From Synechococcales cyanobacterium PMM_0082 (GTDB lineage Bacteria > Cyanobacteriota > Cyanobacteriia > Pseudanabaenales > Pseudanabaenaceae): a stretch of DNA of 35,938 nucleotides. This document shows positions 9,742-21,300 of the stretch, one piece after another. Numbering within the stretch: the stretch's first letter is position 1; every line of letters begins with the position of its first letter. Location of the stretch: NCBI GenBank assembly GCA_949127865.1, contig CASBQR010000074.1, forward strand, positions 1-35,938, read 5' to 3'. Both the position numbers and the translations under genes were made by a program. The notes under the pieces were generated by a model that made no database searches, was not told the DNA's origin, and was given only the letters and a program-made list of their open reading frames with translations.

Positions 9742-9807
9742 ACTAATTTAAATAAACAATTTATCAGACTTTTAGAAGATAGAGGCTTTATAGCAAAACA
9801 AAAAAAC

Positions 9808-10347
9808 ATGATGTCTAACCCTTTATCCCCTATTGAATTGGCTTCTCAAAACATTGATACTCTTAGTGAAGAGCAAGATGAATATAAAGGGCAGCAGTTT
9901 CTGCAATTCACGCTTTTACCTAATACCAATGTTTTGCTGTCTCTAGAGCAGATGGTAGAAGTTTTGAGTGTACCGATTCCCCAGATTGTGCCGATTCCCC
10001 AGCTACCAGAGTGGGTAATGGGAATTTATAATTGGCAAGGGCAAATTCTGTGGTTAGTAGATTTAGGACGATTAATTGGGCTATCTCCAATCTATGAAAA
10101 AGCAACAGTTAACTATTCGGCGATCGTGATTAAACAGAAAGGTAAACCCAATAATTTAGGCTTACTGGTGCATAGGGTTGAGGATATTGAGTGGGTTAAT
10201 CCAGACTTAATTGAGTCTCCACCTGCGTCTGAAGTTAGTACCGAGCTATTGCCTTTCTTGCGAGGATTTTTACCTAGTAGTAATGACAACATCATGGTAA
10301 TTCTGGACAGTGAATCAATCTTTGCGGCAATGCCCCAGAGTGAATAA
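9808..10347 (+). CDS. CheW-like scaffold protein (PilI/PixI position)
   Basis: 'QFLQFTLLPNTNVLLSLEQMVEVLSVP', 'LPEWVMGIYNWQGQILWLVDLGRLIGL', 'NNLGLLVHRVEDIEWVNPDLI'. Confidence 0.9.
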   Translation: MMSNPLSPIELASQNIDTLSEEQDEYKGQQFLQFTLLPNTNVLLSLEQMVEVLSVPIPQIVPIPQLPEWVMGIYNWQGQILWLVDLGRLIGLSPIYEKATVNYSAIVIKQKGKPNNLGLLVHRVEDIEWVNPDLIESPPASEVSTELLPFLRGFLPSSNDNIMVILDSESIFAAMPQSE

Positions 10348-10398
10348 CAGCATTAATTAAATAGGTAGCATGAATTTTATTTTTGTGAGGTTTTAGTC

Positions 10399-12630
10399 AT
10401 GGCTCAGTCGATAAAAACAAATAATTTTAGCCTTGGGCGAAGATTTTCAAAGCTAGGCTTAAAGAATAAAGCCACAATTTTAGCGATCGCCATTGGTACC
10501 ATTCCCGTAGTGGCGATCGGTTTATTTGGCTACCTGACAGTAAGTCAATCGCTCACTGGGCAGGCACTAGAACGCAATAAAACTAAAACCTTACAGGTAT
10601 CAGATAAAATTAATCGATTTATGTTCGAACGCTTTGGTGATATTCAAACCCTTGCTACCTTTGACCTATTTACAGATCCTAGCCTTAAGGTTTCAACTAC
10701 TCAAAAAGCAGCATCCTTAGAGCGCTTTATTAAAACATATGGTGTTTACAATAATATTACAGTTGCTAACCTAGACGGCAGTACATCCTTTGGCAATACT
10801 AACAGTGATACGCCCAAGGGATTTAGCTTTAAGGAGCTAGATTACTTTATAGCAGTGTCAAAGAATAATCAGCCCGTGATTGGGTTTCCTCGTCTTTCCA
10901 AAATCACAAAAAAATTCTCGTTATTTGCCGCCGCTCCCATCAAAATTAATGGCTCAACTAATGCTGTAATCCGCACTCGCATTCCCATTGGCAAATTAGA
11001 TAATATTTTGAAGGACTTTGTCATCGCTGGAGATGATTATTACATTGCCGATTCAAAAGGAAGGGTTTTTTCTACTTCCGACAATGAAGCCTCAGATAAA
11101 GTGATTTCCGAAGTTTTTCCCATCTTAGGTACTCAACCTCCTACCAGTGATCCCGTTGTAAACTTTCATGACTTCGATCACCTTATCGGGGGATTTAACC
11201 AAAATGAAGAAGTAATTGCCTATGTTACTTCAACTACCTTAGATGGTTTACCTAACCTGAACTGGACGATAGTTGTAACCACCCCGACAAGTGTGGCACT
11301 GGCAGCCCAGCGCAATTTATTAATTTTAATTATAATCGGTACATTCATTACTATAGTTTTAGTCGCAATTATTGCTACTTGGCTAGTAAACCGTGCCACA
11401 AAACCTATTACCGAAGCGGCAGAAGCAGTAGGGAAAATCGGACTAGGACAACTCAAAACCCGATTAGTAGTAACAGGTGAGGATGAGCTAGCAGTTTTGG
11501 GAAATAATATTAACCTCATGACCGAGCAGTTAGAGATTCTGCAAAAAGAACAGGAACTGGAAGTACAGAGAGTTGAACAGGCTCGGCAAGAGGCAAGATC
11601 TGAAGCTGATGCTGGAGCCGAAGTCCAAAAACAAGAAAAGGAAAAGCTCCAAGCTAGCGCCCTACGGTTGCTGATGGAAGTTGACCCGATCAGTAAAGGC
11701 GATTTAACGATTAGGGCGAGGGTAACAGATGATGAAATTGGCACTCTGGCTGACTCCTACAACTCTACGGTTCAAAGTTTGCGCCAAATTGTAGTTCAAG
11801 TTCAAGCTACAGCGCAACAGGTAGTAGATACAACTAGCTTTAACGAACCATTGGTAAAATCCTTATCCCAAGCTGCTCTGCGTCAAACTGAGGATATGGC
11901 GATCGCCCTCACTAGAATTCAAGAAATGGCGTTATCTATTCAAACTGTATCTGATAATGCCCAAACCGCCGAAGATTTAGTAGAGAAAGCTGCCATTACC
12001 CTAGAAGCTGGAGATGCGGCGATGAATCGTACCGTAGATGGAATTTTAACCATTCGCAATACGGTATCTGAAACCTCGGAAAAAGTTAAACGACTAGGTG
12101 AAGCCTCTCAAAATATTTCCCGCGTTGTCAAATTAATTAGCGGGTTTGCGGAACAAACTAATTTATTGGCTTTGACTGCCTCCATTGAAGCTGCCAGAGC
12201 AGGGGCGCAGGGTAGAGGATTTGCGGTGGTTGCCGATGAAATTCAGGTTTTAGCACAACAGTCGGCAGAAGCCACGGCAGAAATTACCGATCTGGTGGCA
12301 GAAATTCAGCTAGGTACAAGCGATGTGGGCTTGGCAATGGCAGCAGGGACGATTCAAGTAGATATTGGGACGAAGTTAGTAGAAGAGGCGAGGGCGAACT
12401 TAACGGAAATTGCGATCGCCTCAGTGGAAATTAATAATCTAGTTGAAGCGATCGCCCAAGCTACTGTGACTCAATCTCAAAGTTCAGAAATTGTTAAAGA
12501 TACTATTACTGATGTGGCAGCGATCGCCGCTCAAACCTCCACGGATAGTAATCAAGTATCTAACGCATTCAAAGACCTCCTAGAAGTTGCCCAAAAGCTG
12601 CAAACAAGTATGGGACAGTTTAAGGTATAA
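10399..12630 (+). CDS. Methyl-accepting chemotaxis protein 1 (dCache-like periplasmic sensor, HAMPs, MCP signalling domain)
   Basis: Two TM segments ('[22 protein letters not shown]', '[25 protein letters not shown]'), HAMP, MCP hairpin '[34 protein letters not shown]'. Confidence 0.93.
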   Translation: MAQSIKTNNFSLGRRFSKLGLKNKATILAIAIGTIPVVAIGLFGYLTVSQSLTGQALERNKTKTLQVSDKINRFMFERFGDIQTLATFDLFTDPSLKVSTTQKAASLERFIKTYGVYNNITVANLDGSTSFGNTNSDTPKGFSFKELDYFIAVSKNNQPVIGFPRLSKITKKFSLFAAAPIKINGSTNAVIRTRIPIGKLDNILKDFVIAGDDYYIADSKGRVFSTSDNEASDKVISEVFPILGTQPPTSDPVVNFHDFDHLIGGFNQNEEVIAYVTSTTLDGLPNLNWTIVVTTPTSVALAAQRNLLILIIIGTFITIVLVAIIATWLVNRATKPITEAAEAVGKIGLGQLKTRLVVTGEDELAVLGNNINLMTEQLEILQKEQELEVQRVEQARQEARSEADAGAEVQKQEKEKLQASALRLLMEVDPISKGDLTIRARVTDDEIGTLADSYNSTVQSLRQIVVQVQATAQQVVDTTSFNEPLVKSLSQAALRQTEDMAIALTRIQEMALSIQTVSDNAQTAEDLVEKAAITLEAGDAAMNRTVDGILTIRNTVSETSEKVKRLGEASQNISRVVKLISGFAEQTNLLALTASIEAARAGAQGRGFAVVADEIQVLAQQSAEATAEITDLVAEIQLGTSDVGLAMAAGTIQVDIGTKLVEEARANLTEIAIASVEINNLVEAIAQATVTQSQSSEIVKDTITDVAAIAAQTSTDSNQVSNAFKDLLEVAQKLQTSMGQFKV

Positions 12631-12632
12631 AT

Positions 12633-12857
12633 ATGGACACGGATGTATCTATGAAACCTAATTATGCTGAGAAGACTCGCCCCGAACTGCGTAAGTATGG
12701 GCTTTCCCACACCGACGATCAAGATGCTTTTTATGCTTTTGTCGATCTATGCCATGCCGAAAATCCTAATCCTAGAGTTTTATCCCTAGATCGCCTAGAG
12801 GAAGAAATTTTCGAGATCTTGCAAGAAAAAGGCTTGATTAAGTCAGAAAACCTGTAG
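12633..12857 (+). CDS. Small DUF6887-like protein of unknown function nested in the taxis operon
   Basis: 74 aa 'MKPNYAEKTRPELRKYGLSHTDDQDAFYAFVDLCHAENPNPRVLSLDRLEEEIFEILQEKGLIK'; starts 2 nt after the MCP1 stop (alternative start 12651). Family call from memory of 'MKPNFxxMTxxELRxYVLxHRDDxEAFYALMD' proteins. Confidence 0.65.
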   Translation: MDTDVSMKPNYAEKTRPELRKYGLSHTDDQDAFYAFVDLCHAENPNPRVLSLDRLEEEIFEILQEKGLIKSENL

Positions 12858-12903
12858 AAGTAGTTTGAAGTGAGTTAAGGGTATAAAGTTTAAAGCGATC
12901 GCT

Positions 12904-15825
12904 ATGACAAAAACAAATCAAGATAATTTATCTAAATCTAAAGGCTACGGTTTTAAATTCTGGCAAAACCTAAGTATTCGCTGGAAGCTAACCTTAGTCA
13001 TTCTCTTAGCGGCGGGTGTACCTGTATTGGTGGTGACTCAAGTTAACTTACAATACGCCCGAAATTCATACTTAGACAATCTGAAAACTACTCTTAAGGA
13101 AAAAGGCACTTTATTTACAACGGATTTTGTGCAGTGGGGACTAGAAGAGGCTAAAAGTGAAGCTAATGCCATTGCCCAGTCAGTACAAGTCGGCAAGATC
13201 GATCTAACCCAACCTCGCGAAGTTACGAAAAATCAAGCATTTCTGCAATCCCTTCTGCAAGTCTCTAGCCAAGATATAGCGCCCGAATCTATTAAAAACT
13301 TTAAGCTGATTACCGATGCCCAAGGTCGAACCATAGCCCAAATCGCTCAAGTTATAGGTCAAGATTTCACCATAAATCCCAAAATATTACCTCTAGGGGA
13401 GATTAGCCAGCCAGCCTATAGAACCGTAAACTTACCCGCAGGCATTGCGATCGCCGATTTAGAAATAGTTAAACAAAGCCTAAGTACGAAAAAACCCTTA
13501 GGTGGCACCGAACTAGTTAACAGTAATATCTTAAAATCCCTAGGCTTGGCAGATCAAGCAGCGATCGCCCCTCGCGCCCAGGTTACCCAAGGACTAGCCC
13601 CAGGCAAAGCCCCTGCCCCCGACGGCACCTTTGATATCGAGCAAGGCAGAAGTGGACTAGCAAATATTGCAGTTACGCCAATTATTATCAATGGACGCAC
13701 GGTCGGCACTGTGGTTGTCGGACAGTTACTTAATCGAAATTATGGGATTCCCGAAGGATTTCAGAAAAAATTAAACGTCCCAGTTGCGACAATATTTGCC
13801 CAAGATTTTCGAGTTAGCACCACCGTTCCCTATGTTGATCCCAATACTAAGAAGCAAGATGGTACTAGAGCGATCGGCACTAGAGTATCCCAAGAGGTAG
13901 CGGAAATTGTGCTTAAAAGCCGCCAAATCTTTTTAGGGGAAGCTAATATTATCGGCTCAAATTATTTAACCTTCTATGAGCCTTTGTATAATCATCAAGA
14001 CAAAGCAATCGGTATATCTTTTATTGGTACATCCTTAGCAGAGGTAGAAAGCAATCTTAATAATTTACTTTTTCAAAGCTATGCCATCGGAATAATTAGC
14101 CTGATCGTCATTGGATTCTTAGCGGGATTCTTGGCTAAGGCAATTTCCAAACCCCTGACTGCCTTAACAAATTACTCCAAACAGATCGGTGCAGGTGACT
14201 TTTCTAACAGAATCGAGCAAACTTATAGCAATGATGAAATCGGCACCTTGAATTCTGAAATGCAGAAAATGGCAACAGGGATTCAAGCTAATGCGCAAAG
14301 TTCAAAACTCCAACTAGCGATCGCTGATAGTGCTAGATCTAGTCGAGATATTAACCTGATTTTTGACTTAACAGTGAATGGAGCCAAGGGAATTTTAGGC
14401 GTAGATCGGGTTGTGGTTTATCAATTTAATGATGACGGCGGCGGTACAATTGTGGCAGAAGCGATATCTGATGATAATTTACCAAAAGCACTTAATGACA
14501 AAATCGAAGATGCCTGCATTAGCCAAGAATTAATAGAGGCATATAAAAAAGGTCGGGTTGTGCCGACACGGGACGTATTTAACGCTGGATTTCATCCCGA
14601 TCACCTAGATTTAATGAAACGCCTAGACATCAAAGCCAATCTCGTCACACCGATTGTTACAGGCGATCAATTATTAGGGTTACTAATTGCTCACTATTGC
14701 TACAGTACCCACGATTGGCAGGAAACAGAAATTAGTATTCTCCGCCAAGTAGCATTGCAACTGGGACTGGCAATTGAGCGGGTGAATTTTATCCAAAGTC
14801 AAGAATCCGAGGTAGAACTCCAAAAACAACAAAAAGAAAATCTGCAAAAGCGGGCAATGGAATTATTAATCGAAGTAGATCCTATTAGTCGAGGGGATTT
14901 AACGGTGCGGGCTAACGTGACAGAAGACGAAATTGGTACCGTTGCCGACTCCTATAATGCCATGGTCGGAAGTCTAAGGCGGATTGTGGCTCAAGTGCAA
15001 ACTGCTTCCCAACAAATGACAGATAGTACCACTTCTAGTGAGTCATCGGTATTAGGGTTATCCAAAGAAGCAGTCCGTCAGTCCCAAGAAATTAATATCT
15101 CCCTAGATCGCATTCAAGAAATGTCCCAATCCATCCGCACAGTTACCGCCAGTGCCCAAGAAGCTGAAGGTTTGGTACAGCAATCAAACGTGACTCTACT
15201 CGAAGGAGATGAAGCCATGAACCGCACTGTGGAAGGGATTTTAGCGATTCGCTCTACGGTGGCAGAAACTTCTAAAAAAGTGAAAAGGTTAGGTGAATCT
15301 TCCCAAAAGATTTCAAAAGTAGTTAACCTCATTAGTAGCTTTGCTGAACAAACTAACCTGTTGGCATTAAATGCGGCAATTGAAGCGGCGAGGGCGGGAG
15401 AAGAAGGTCGTGGTTTTGGAGTAGTTGCGGATCGGGTGCGATCGCTTGCCCGTCAATCTACTGCTGCATCGAGGGAAATTGAAACCCTAGTTGCGGAAAT
15501 TCAAGCGGAAACCAATGAAGTGGTAACTGCTATGGAATCTGGGACGGAGCAGGTGGTAATCGGGACAAAGCTGGTAGAAGAAGCTCGCCAAACCTTAAAT
15601 AAAATTGGTGAAGCCAGTGCCCAAATCAATACCCTTGTAGAAACAATTTCCCAAGCATCCCAAGCGCAGTTCACAGCCTCAGAAATTGTATCTGATTCTA
15701 TTAGTGATATCGCTGCGATCGCCCTCAATACGTCCACCGAGGCAAATCAAGTATCTAATTCCTTCCAAGAGCTACTCCAAATAGCCCAAGAGCTACAAAA
15801 AAGTGTAGGACAATTCAAAGTTTAG
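12904..15825 (+). CDS. Methyl-accepting chemotaxis protein 2 (Cache-like sensor, HAMP, CBCR-type GAF, MCP signalling domain); PixJ-like
   Basis: 973 aa; GAF '[34 protein letters not shown]...[90 protein letters not shown]'; MCP '[37 protein letters not shown]'. Confidence 0.93.
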   Translation: MTKTNQDNLSKSKGYGFKFWQNLSIRWKLTLVILLAAGVPVLVVTQVNLQYARNSYLDNLKTTLKEKGTLFTTDFVQWGLEEAKSEANAIAQSVQVGKIDLTQPREVTKNQAFLQSLLQVSSQDIAPESIKNFKLITDAQGRTIAQIAQVIGQDFTINPKILPLGEISQPAYRTVNLPAGIAIADLEIVKQSLSTKKPLGGTELVNSNILKSLGLADQAAIAPRAQVTQGLAPGKAPAPDGTFDIEQGRSGLANIAVTPIIINGRTVGTVVVGQLLNRNYGIPEGFQKKLNVPVATIFAQDFRVSTTVPYVDPNTKKQDGTRAIGTRVSQEVAEIVLKSRQIFLGEANIIGSNYLTFYEPLYNHQDKAIGISFIGTSLAEVESNLNNLLFQSYAIGIISLIVIGFLAGFLAKAISKPLTALTNYSKQIGAGDFSNRIEQTYSNDEIGTLNSEMQKMATGIQANAQSSKLQLAIADSARSSRDINLIFDLTVNGAKGILGVDRVVVYQFNDDGGGTIVAEAISDDNLPKALNDKIEDACISQELIEAYKKGRVVPTRDVFNAGFHPDHLDLMKRLDIKANLVTPIVTGDQLLGLLIAHYCYSTHDWQETEISILRQVALQLGLAIERVNFIQSQESEVELQKQQKENLQKRAMELLIEVDPISRGDLTVRANVTEDEIGTVADSYNAMVGSLRRIVAQVQTASQQMTDSTTSSESSVLGLSKEAVRQSQEINISLDRIQEMSQSIRTVTASAQEAEGLVQQSNVTLLEGDEAMNRTVEGILAIRSTVAETSKKVKRLGESSQKISKVVNLISSFAEQTNLLALNAAIEAARAGEEGRGFGVVADRVRSLARQSTAASREIETLVAEIQAETNEVVTAMESGTEQVVIGTKLVEEARQTLNKIGEASAQINTLVETISQASQAQFTASEIVSDSISDIAAIALNTSTEANQVSNSFQELLQIAQELQKSVGQFKV

Positions 15826-15864
15826 TTAAAAACATTCTCAAACAGATCTACCCATAAGATTGCC

Positions 15865-18249
15865 ATGAATCCAAATCCTACCCAAATCAGTGACATCTCT
15901 CTTTCTAACGCAAGTTCTGGCTCAGAGCGGATCCAGCTAACTCCTAAGCCTAAGCTTTTCCAAAAGTATTATGATTTACCAATTAGAACTAAGCAATTAA
16001 TCAATTTAGGTATTGCTCAATTAGTCTCTGTGGTGGGATTAGTAGGGAGTGCAGCTTTACTCAACCAAACTCAGGGATACAAGCAATTAGAAAGTCTAGC
16101 AAAGTCAGAACTAGCCGTAGTCGATATTAACTACAATATCAAAGTCAATCAAATGGGATTTGGATTTCGAGGGCAATCGGACAACGCCAATATCATTACG
16201 GCAGCAAAGCTAGCTAGGCAAGGTAACCCTTTACCTGAAGCTTTACAGGTTCAAGTTGCTAAAATTTTGCAAAATGAAGTTAAAGCTCGCAAAATCGAAT
16301 ATGCCACCTTAGTCGGTAAAGACCTCAAGATTCTGGTTTCTGCCAATGCTAATCGCCAAGGTGAAATTTTTGATCCAGAGGGTTTGGTTACAAAGATATT
16401 AAATACACCCGATGGGCAGATCAGAACTACAGAGATTGTAAGTTGGGAGGAATTAAAAAAAGAGAATCCGCCGCTTCCTCAAGGATTTGCTAATCAAGAG
16501 GCTCTAATTCGCTATACTTTTACCCCTGTTAAAGACCCTGCTACGGGTGAAGTGATCGGAGCGTTGGTCTCAGGGGATATAGTAAATAATAAATTACCAA
16601 TTGTTGAAGGCACCTTAAAAGCCTTTGGTGGTGGCTATACTGCGGTTTATTTTCGTAAGAAATCTGGGGATATCGCTTTAGCAACATCATTAAATGCACC
16701 CAAGGGCAATGAATTAAATCAGGAATTACAAAAAATTAATCAGCCTCTATCTGAGCCTGCAGTTTTGAATGAGGCGATCGCTGCTAAAGGTACGCCTGTA
16801 ACCGACCGAATTAGGCAAAATCAGGTTAACTCTACTGTGGCGACTAAGGCTATTCTTAATTCCAAAAATGAACCTGTAGCTTTATTGGTGCAAGCAACCC
16901 CTGAAACCGAATTAGAAGCCTTAACTGCCAACACCTTGCTTCTACAATTGGTGATAGCTATTTTGGTACTTGTTATTAATATACCTCTAGCAATTATTCT
17001 GGCTAATGCCATCTCTAAACCAATTAAAAAGCTCCAAGATAATACTAAAAACTTCTCCGAAGGCGATCGCAATGCCCGTTCAGAAGTCTTTGCTGCTGAC
17101 GAAGTGGGACAGTTAACAGTAGTATTCAACGAAATGGCAGATCAGCTACAAGAGGTAATTGATAATCAAGAAGGGGAGTTTGAAAGATTAGAATTGGCTA
17201 GGGCTTTAGCTAGAAGTGAAGCTGATGCTGGGGCAGAAGTCCAAAAACAAGAAAAGGAAAAACTCCAAGCTAGCGCCTTACGATTGCTAATGGAAGTTGA
17301 TCCGATTAGTAAGGGAGATTTAACAGTTAGGGCAAGGGTAACAGAGGATGAAATTGGCACTCTAGCTGATTCCTACAACTCCACAGTACAGAGCTTACGG
17401 GAAATTGTAACTCAAGTGCAATCTGCTTCTCAGCAAGTACTAGCCACCACCAATAGTAGTGAAATATCCATTCAATCCCTAGCCACAGAAGCACTGAGCC
17501 AAGCCCAAGAAATTACAAATGCGCTTAAACAAGTAGCGGAAATGTCTGATTCCATCCAAGACGTTACATCCAAAGCCGCTAAAGCTGAAGTAGCGATCGC
17601 TGAGGCAACGGATACTGTAAAAGAAGGGGAAGCTGCCATGACCCTCACCGTAACAGAATTCCAAGCAATTAGTAATACTGTGACTGAGACTGCGGAAAAA
17701 GTGGAACGGTTGGGTGAATCTTCCCTAAAGATTTCGCAAATCGTTAACCTGATTGGCTCTTTTGCCGCCCAGACTAATATTTTGGCACTTAATGCTTCGA
17801 TGGAGGCAGCGAGGGCAGGAGAAGAAGGGCGAGGTTTTGCGGTGGTTGCGGATGAAGTGCGATCGCTAGCTCGGCAATCGGCGAAAGCTACTAATGAAAT
17901 TGAAAAACTGGTGGCAGAAATTCAAGCTCAAGCCCAAGACTTAGCAGCAGCCATGAAAATTGGGGCAAAACAGGTAACTACAGGTACCCAAATTGTCGAT
18001 ACCGCTCGCCAAAGCTTAGATAAAATTTCCATAGTTAGTGCTCAGATTAATAGTTTAGTCGAAGCGATCGCTACTGCCGCAGTTAGCCAAGCTCAAACCT
18101 CTGAATCTGTAACTAAAACTATGAATAAAGTAGCAGCGATTGCTGATAATACTTCTGATGGAGCTATTCACGTTGTGGACGGCTTTAAGGAACTATTAGC
18201 TCTGACTCAAAAATTACAATCCAGTGTGCAAAGGTTTAAAGTAAAGTAA
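15865..18249 (+). CDS. Methyl-accepting chemotaxis protein 3 (Cache-like sensor, HAMP, MCP signalling domain)
   Basis: TM '[26 protein letters not shown]', HAMP, MCP hairpin '[40 protein letters not shown]'. Confidence 0.93.
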   Translation: MNPNPTQISDISLSNASSGSERIQLTPKPKLFQKYYDLPIRTKQLINLGIAQLVSVVGLVGSAALLNQTQGYKQLESLAKSELAVVDINYNIKVNQMGFGFRGQSDNANIITAAKLARQGNPLPEALQVQVAKILQNEVKARKIEYATLVGKDLKILVSANANRQGEIFDPEGLVTKILNTPDGQIRTTEIVSWEELKKENPPLPQGFANQEALIRYTFTPVKDPATGEVIGALVSGDIVNNKLPIVEGTLKAFGGGYTAVYFRKKSGDIALATSLNAPKGNELNQELQKINQPLSEPAVLNEAIAAKGTPVTDRIRQNQVNSTVATKAILNSKNEPVALLVQATPETELEALTANTLLLQLVIAILVLVINIPLAIILANAISKPIKKLQDNTKNFSEGDRNARSEVFAADEVGQLTVVFNEMADQLQEVIDNQEGEFERLELARALARSEADAGAEVQKQEKEKLQASALRLLMEVDPISKGDLTVRARVTEDEIGTLADSYNSTVQSLREIVTQVQSASQQVLATTNSSEISIQSLATEALSQAQEITNALKQVAEMSDSIQDVTSKAAKAEVAIAEATDTVKEGEAAMTLTVTEFQAISNTVTETAEKVERLGESSLKISQIVNLIGSFAAQTNILALNASMEAARAGEEGRGFAVVADEVRSLARQSAKATNEIEKLVAEIQAQAQDLAAAMKIGAKQVTTGTQIVDTARQSLDKISIVSAQINSLVEAIATAAVSQAQTSESVTKTMNKVAAIADNTSDGAIHVVDGFKELLALTQKLQSSVQRFKVK

Positions 18250-18306
18250 AACCTCTAAAAAGTACAAAAGTTTAAAAGCTCCAACTGTTAATCATGGCGA
18301 CTAATT

Positions 18307-21300
18307 ATGACTATTGATGCTGATATTCGGGATCAGGCTTACCAGTTCTTCATCCAAGAAGCACCTGAACTTTTATACGTAATCGAGACAGAGTTAGTAA
18401 ACCTGGTCGAAGGACGTAGTACAAATAAAATCCACAACATGATGCGCGCAGCCCATTCCCTCAAAGGTGGCGCAGCTAGTGTGGGACTCCCAGTTATTAG
18501 CCAACTGTCCCATCGCCTTGAGGACTTTTTCAAGACCCTACACCATGAAGAGCTAGTCATTGATCACGAGCTTGAAGGTCTATTTCTAGAAGCCTTTGAC
18601 CTGCTCCGCCTCAGCCTCAATCAGCAGATCGATACAGGTAATATTGATCCAGACCACATTGCTGAAGTTGCCGCCCCGATTTTAACTAATATTGAAACCA
18701 AACTTGGTGACTTTTTAGGTTCAGAAACCGAACTTCCTAATTCCATTGATTTAGGTGTAGATATTGCCCTATCAATTTTTGAAGTCGATATTGCTGAAGG
18801 CTTAGAAAACCTCAGAAATGTTTTGGATCATCCCCAAGAACATATCGTCGCTGGAGAATTAAGAGCGCAAGCAGAAGTGTTTAGTGGCATTTCTGAACTC
18901 TTAAATATGCCAGGTTTAGCAGCGATCGCCCATGCTACTATTGCTGCCCTTGATGCTAATCCTAGTATGGTTACAGAGATAGCTCACTATGCGATCCAAG
19001 ACTTTGAGGCAGCTCGTCAAGGGGTAATTGCGGGCGATCGCACCCAAGGCGGAAAACCATCGGCACAATTATTGGAACTAGGTACCTCTCAAGAATTAGC
19101 AACCGATTTTAGTGATTTAGATGATTTATTTGGCGATCGCCCACAGGATTTAGACTTCATATTCGCCGATCCCGTCGCTGCTCTACCCCCAGAACCTGAC
19201 CAATTAAGCGATGAATTCGATCTAGATGATTTATTAGGCGACATACCTACGAATGATATTAGGGAAGAATTAACCGAAGAAGTAGAACTTGAAAAATCCT
19301 TCAATTTAGCTGATATTTTTGAAGTAGAAGTACCCGATTCAGACCTTGATGATGTCTTTGAGAATGACATATTACTGGATTTAGATGATATTTTCACAGA
19401 AAAAGAAACTTCAGATGAGAGCTTCCTAGAAGAAGATCATGAAAATCTTCCCCTTGGCTTTGATGATGTATTTGGAGATGGTGATTTACTAGATTTAGAT
19501 AATGTATTTGGGCAAGAAGAGTCGATAGAGGAGATTGGGCAAACGCCAGATAGCGAAAATCTCCCCATTGGCTTTGATGATGTGTTTGGCGGTGAAGAAA
19601 TTGATGCAGATCAGAGTTTCTCTCTCGATGATGTCTTTGGTGGGATGACTCTCCCCGCAAACTTAGTTGAAATCACCGTTGACGATACCATTGTTCAGGA
19701 TTTCCCCATAGTCGCCAAACAAGTTACAGAAGCAAGTGTCGAATTAGCAGAACTACCAGAGCAAATCCTCAAATCTGAAGTAATTATACCTGCCAAATTT
19801 GCTAAATATACTTCTCCTGCACCTATATCTTCGCCAACAGCAGAGTCGCAGCTTTCCGTTCGGATTAATATTGATCGCCTAGAGCAGATGAATAACTTAG
19901 TAGGTGAACTCGTAATTAACCGCAATGTGCTTTCTCTGCAAAATGAGCAACTCCAAGAAATTGTGCTAGAACTGCTCCGTCGTTTTCATAAATTTAAGAA
20001 TATTTCAAATCGCCTACGGACTTTGGCTGATCAAACTGCGGCTTCTAGCGATCGCTCTATCACTACCACTACAAGGAATTCCAGCTATGCCCAAACCACG
20101 GATTTTGACTCTTTGGAACTAGATACCTACGGGGAACTATACACCGTCATGCAATCGGCGCTAGAGGACTTAGCCCAAATTGAGGAAACCGTAGAAGATG
20201 TAACACTGCTTTCAACCCAATCTACCCAAACCCTAGAGGATCAACGCCAAACTGTGACAAGGCTCCGAGATGATCTACGGTGGGCAAGAATGCTACCTCT
20301 CAGTGAAGTCTTAAATCGCTTCCCCCGCAATATTCGAGATCTGTCTAGTAAATATAAAAAACCAGTGGATCTGAAACTCAGTGGAACAGGCGTACTGGTG
20401 GATAAAGCCATCCTTGAAAAATTATACGATCCCCTCCAACATCTCCTGCGAAATGCCTTTGACCATGGGATCGAATCTACTTCTGCCCGCCTAGAACAAC
20501 AAAAAACCGAACGGGGACAAATTGAAATTCGTGCCTATTATCAAGGTAGCCAAACCCTAATTGAAGTGCGGGATGATGGACAGGGTATTAACTTAGAGCA
20601 GATTCGGCGTAAGGCTATTAGTCAATCTCTAATTACGAGAGATCAACAACTTACAGACTCGGAATTACTAGATGTGATGTTTCAACCAGGATTTTCTACC
20701 GCCGACCAAGTTAGTGAGCTGTCAGGTAGGGGTGTGGGTCTAGATGTGGTGCGATCGCAAATTCAAGCATTAAAAGGTTCTGTATCCGTAGCATTTACCC
20801 AAGGGCAAGGTACGACTTTTACCCTCAAGATTCCCCTAACTTTGAGTATTACTAATTTACTAATTTGTGTAGTTGGTACCAATGTCTTGGCGATCGCCTC
20901 TAGTAGCATCGAAAAAATTGTTGTTCCCCTAGCGTCCCAAGTTAAAAAGTTTGAGGGTCAGAGATTGCTCGACGATATTATTCCCATTCGCCACCTTTCC
21001 GAGTTCTTAAACTACCAATGCCCTTTACCAGAAAGTTTGCCTAATACCAGTTTGGTGTCTGTCCCGACTCCCGCCGATTGGGCATTACCCCTATTGCTAA
21101 TTCGGCGCAATCAAGATCTAGTTGCCCTCGAAATTGATCGCATTATCACCGAGCAGGAACTAGCAATTAAACCTCTAGGAGCAGGGATCGCCCCGCCTAC
21201 ATTTATTTACGGTTGCACAATCTTGGGTGATGGCAGTTTAATTCCAATCATTGATAGCCAAGAAATTTTAGGTCAAGTAAATCGACCAGAAGCGATCGCC

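Noticed and set aside
9960-10005. Tandem repeat 'gtaccgattccccagattgtgccgattccccag' in cheW
   Set aside because: Two short in-frame VPIPQ repeats, consistent with a normal CheW sequence; too short to interpret.
11220-11744. 174-aa minus-strand ORF inside MCP1 and similar antisense ORFs in MCP2, MCP3, CheA
   Set aside because: Shadow ORFs on the strand opposite strongly supported CDSs; Ser-rich low-complexity composition mirrors the sense coding.
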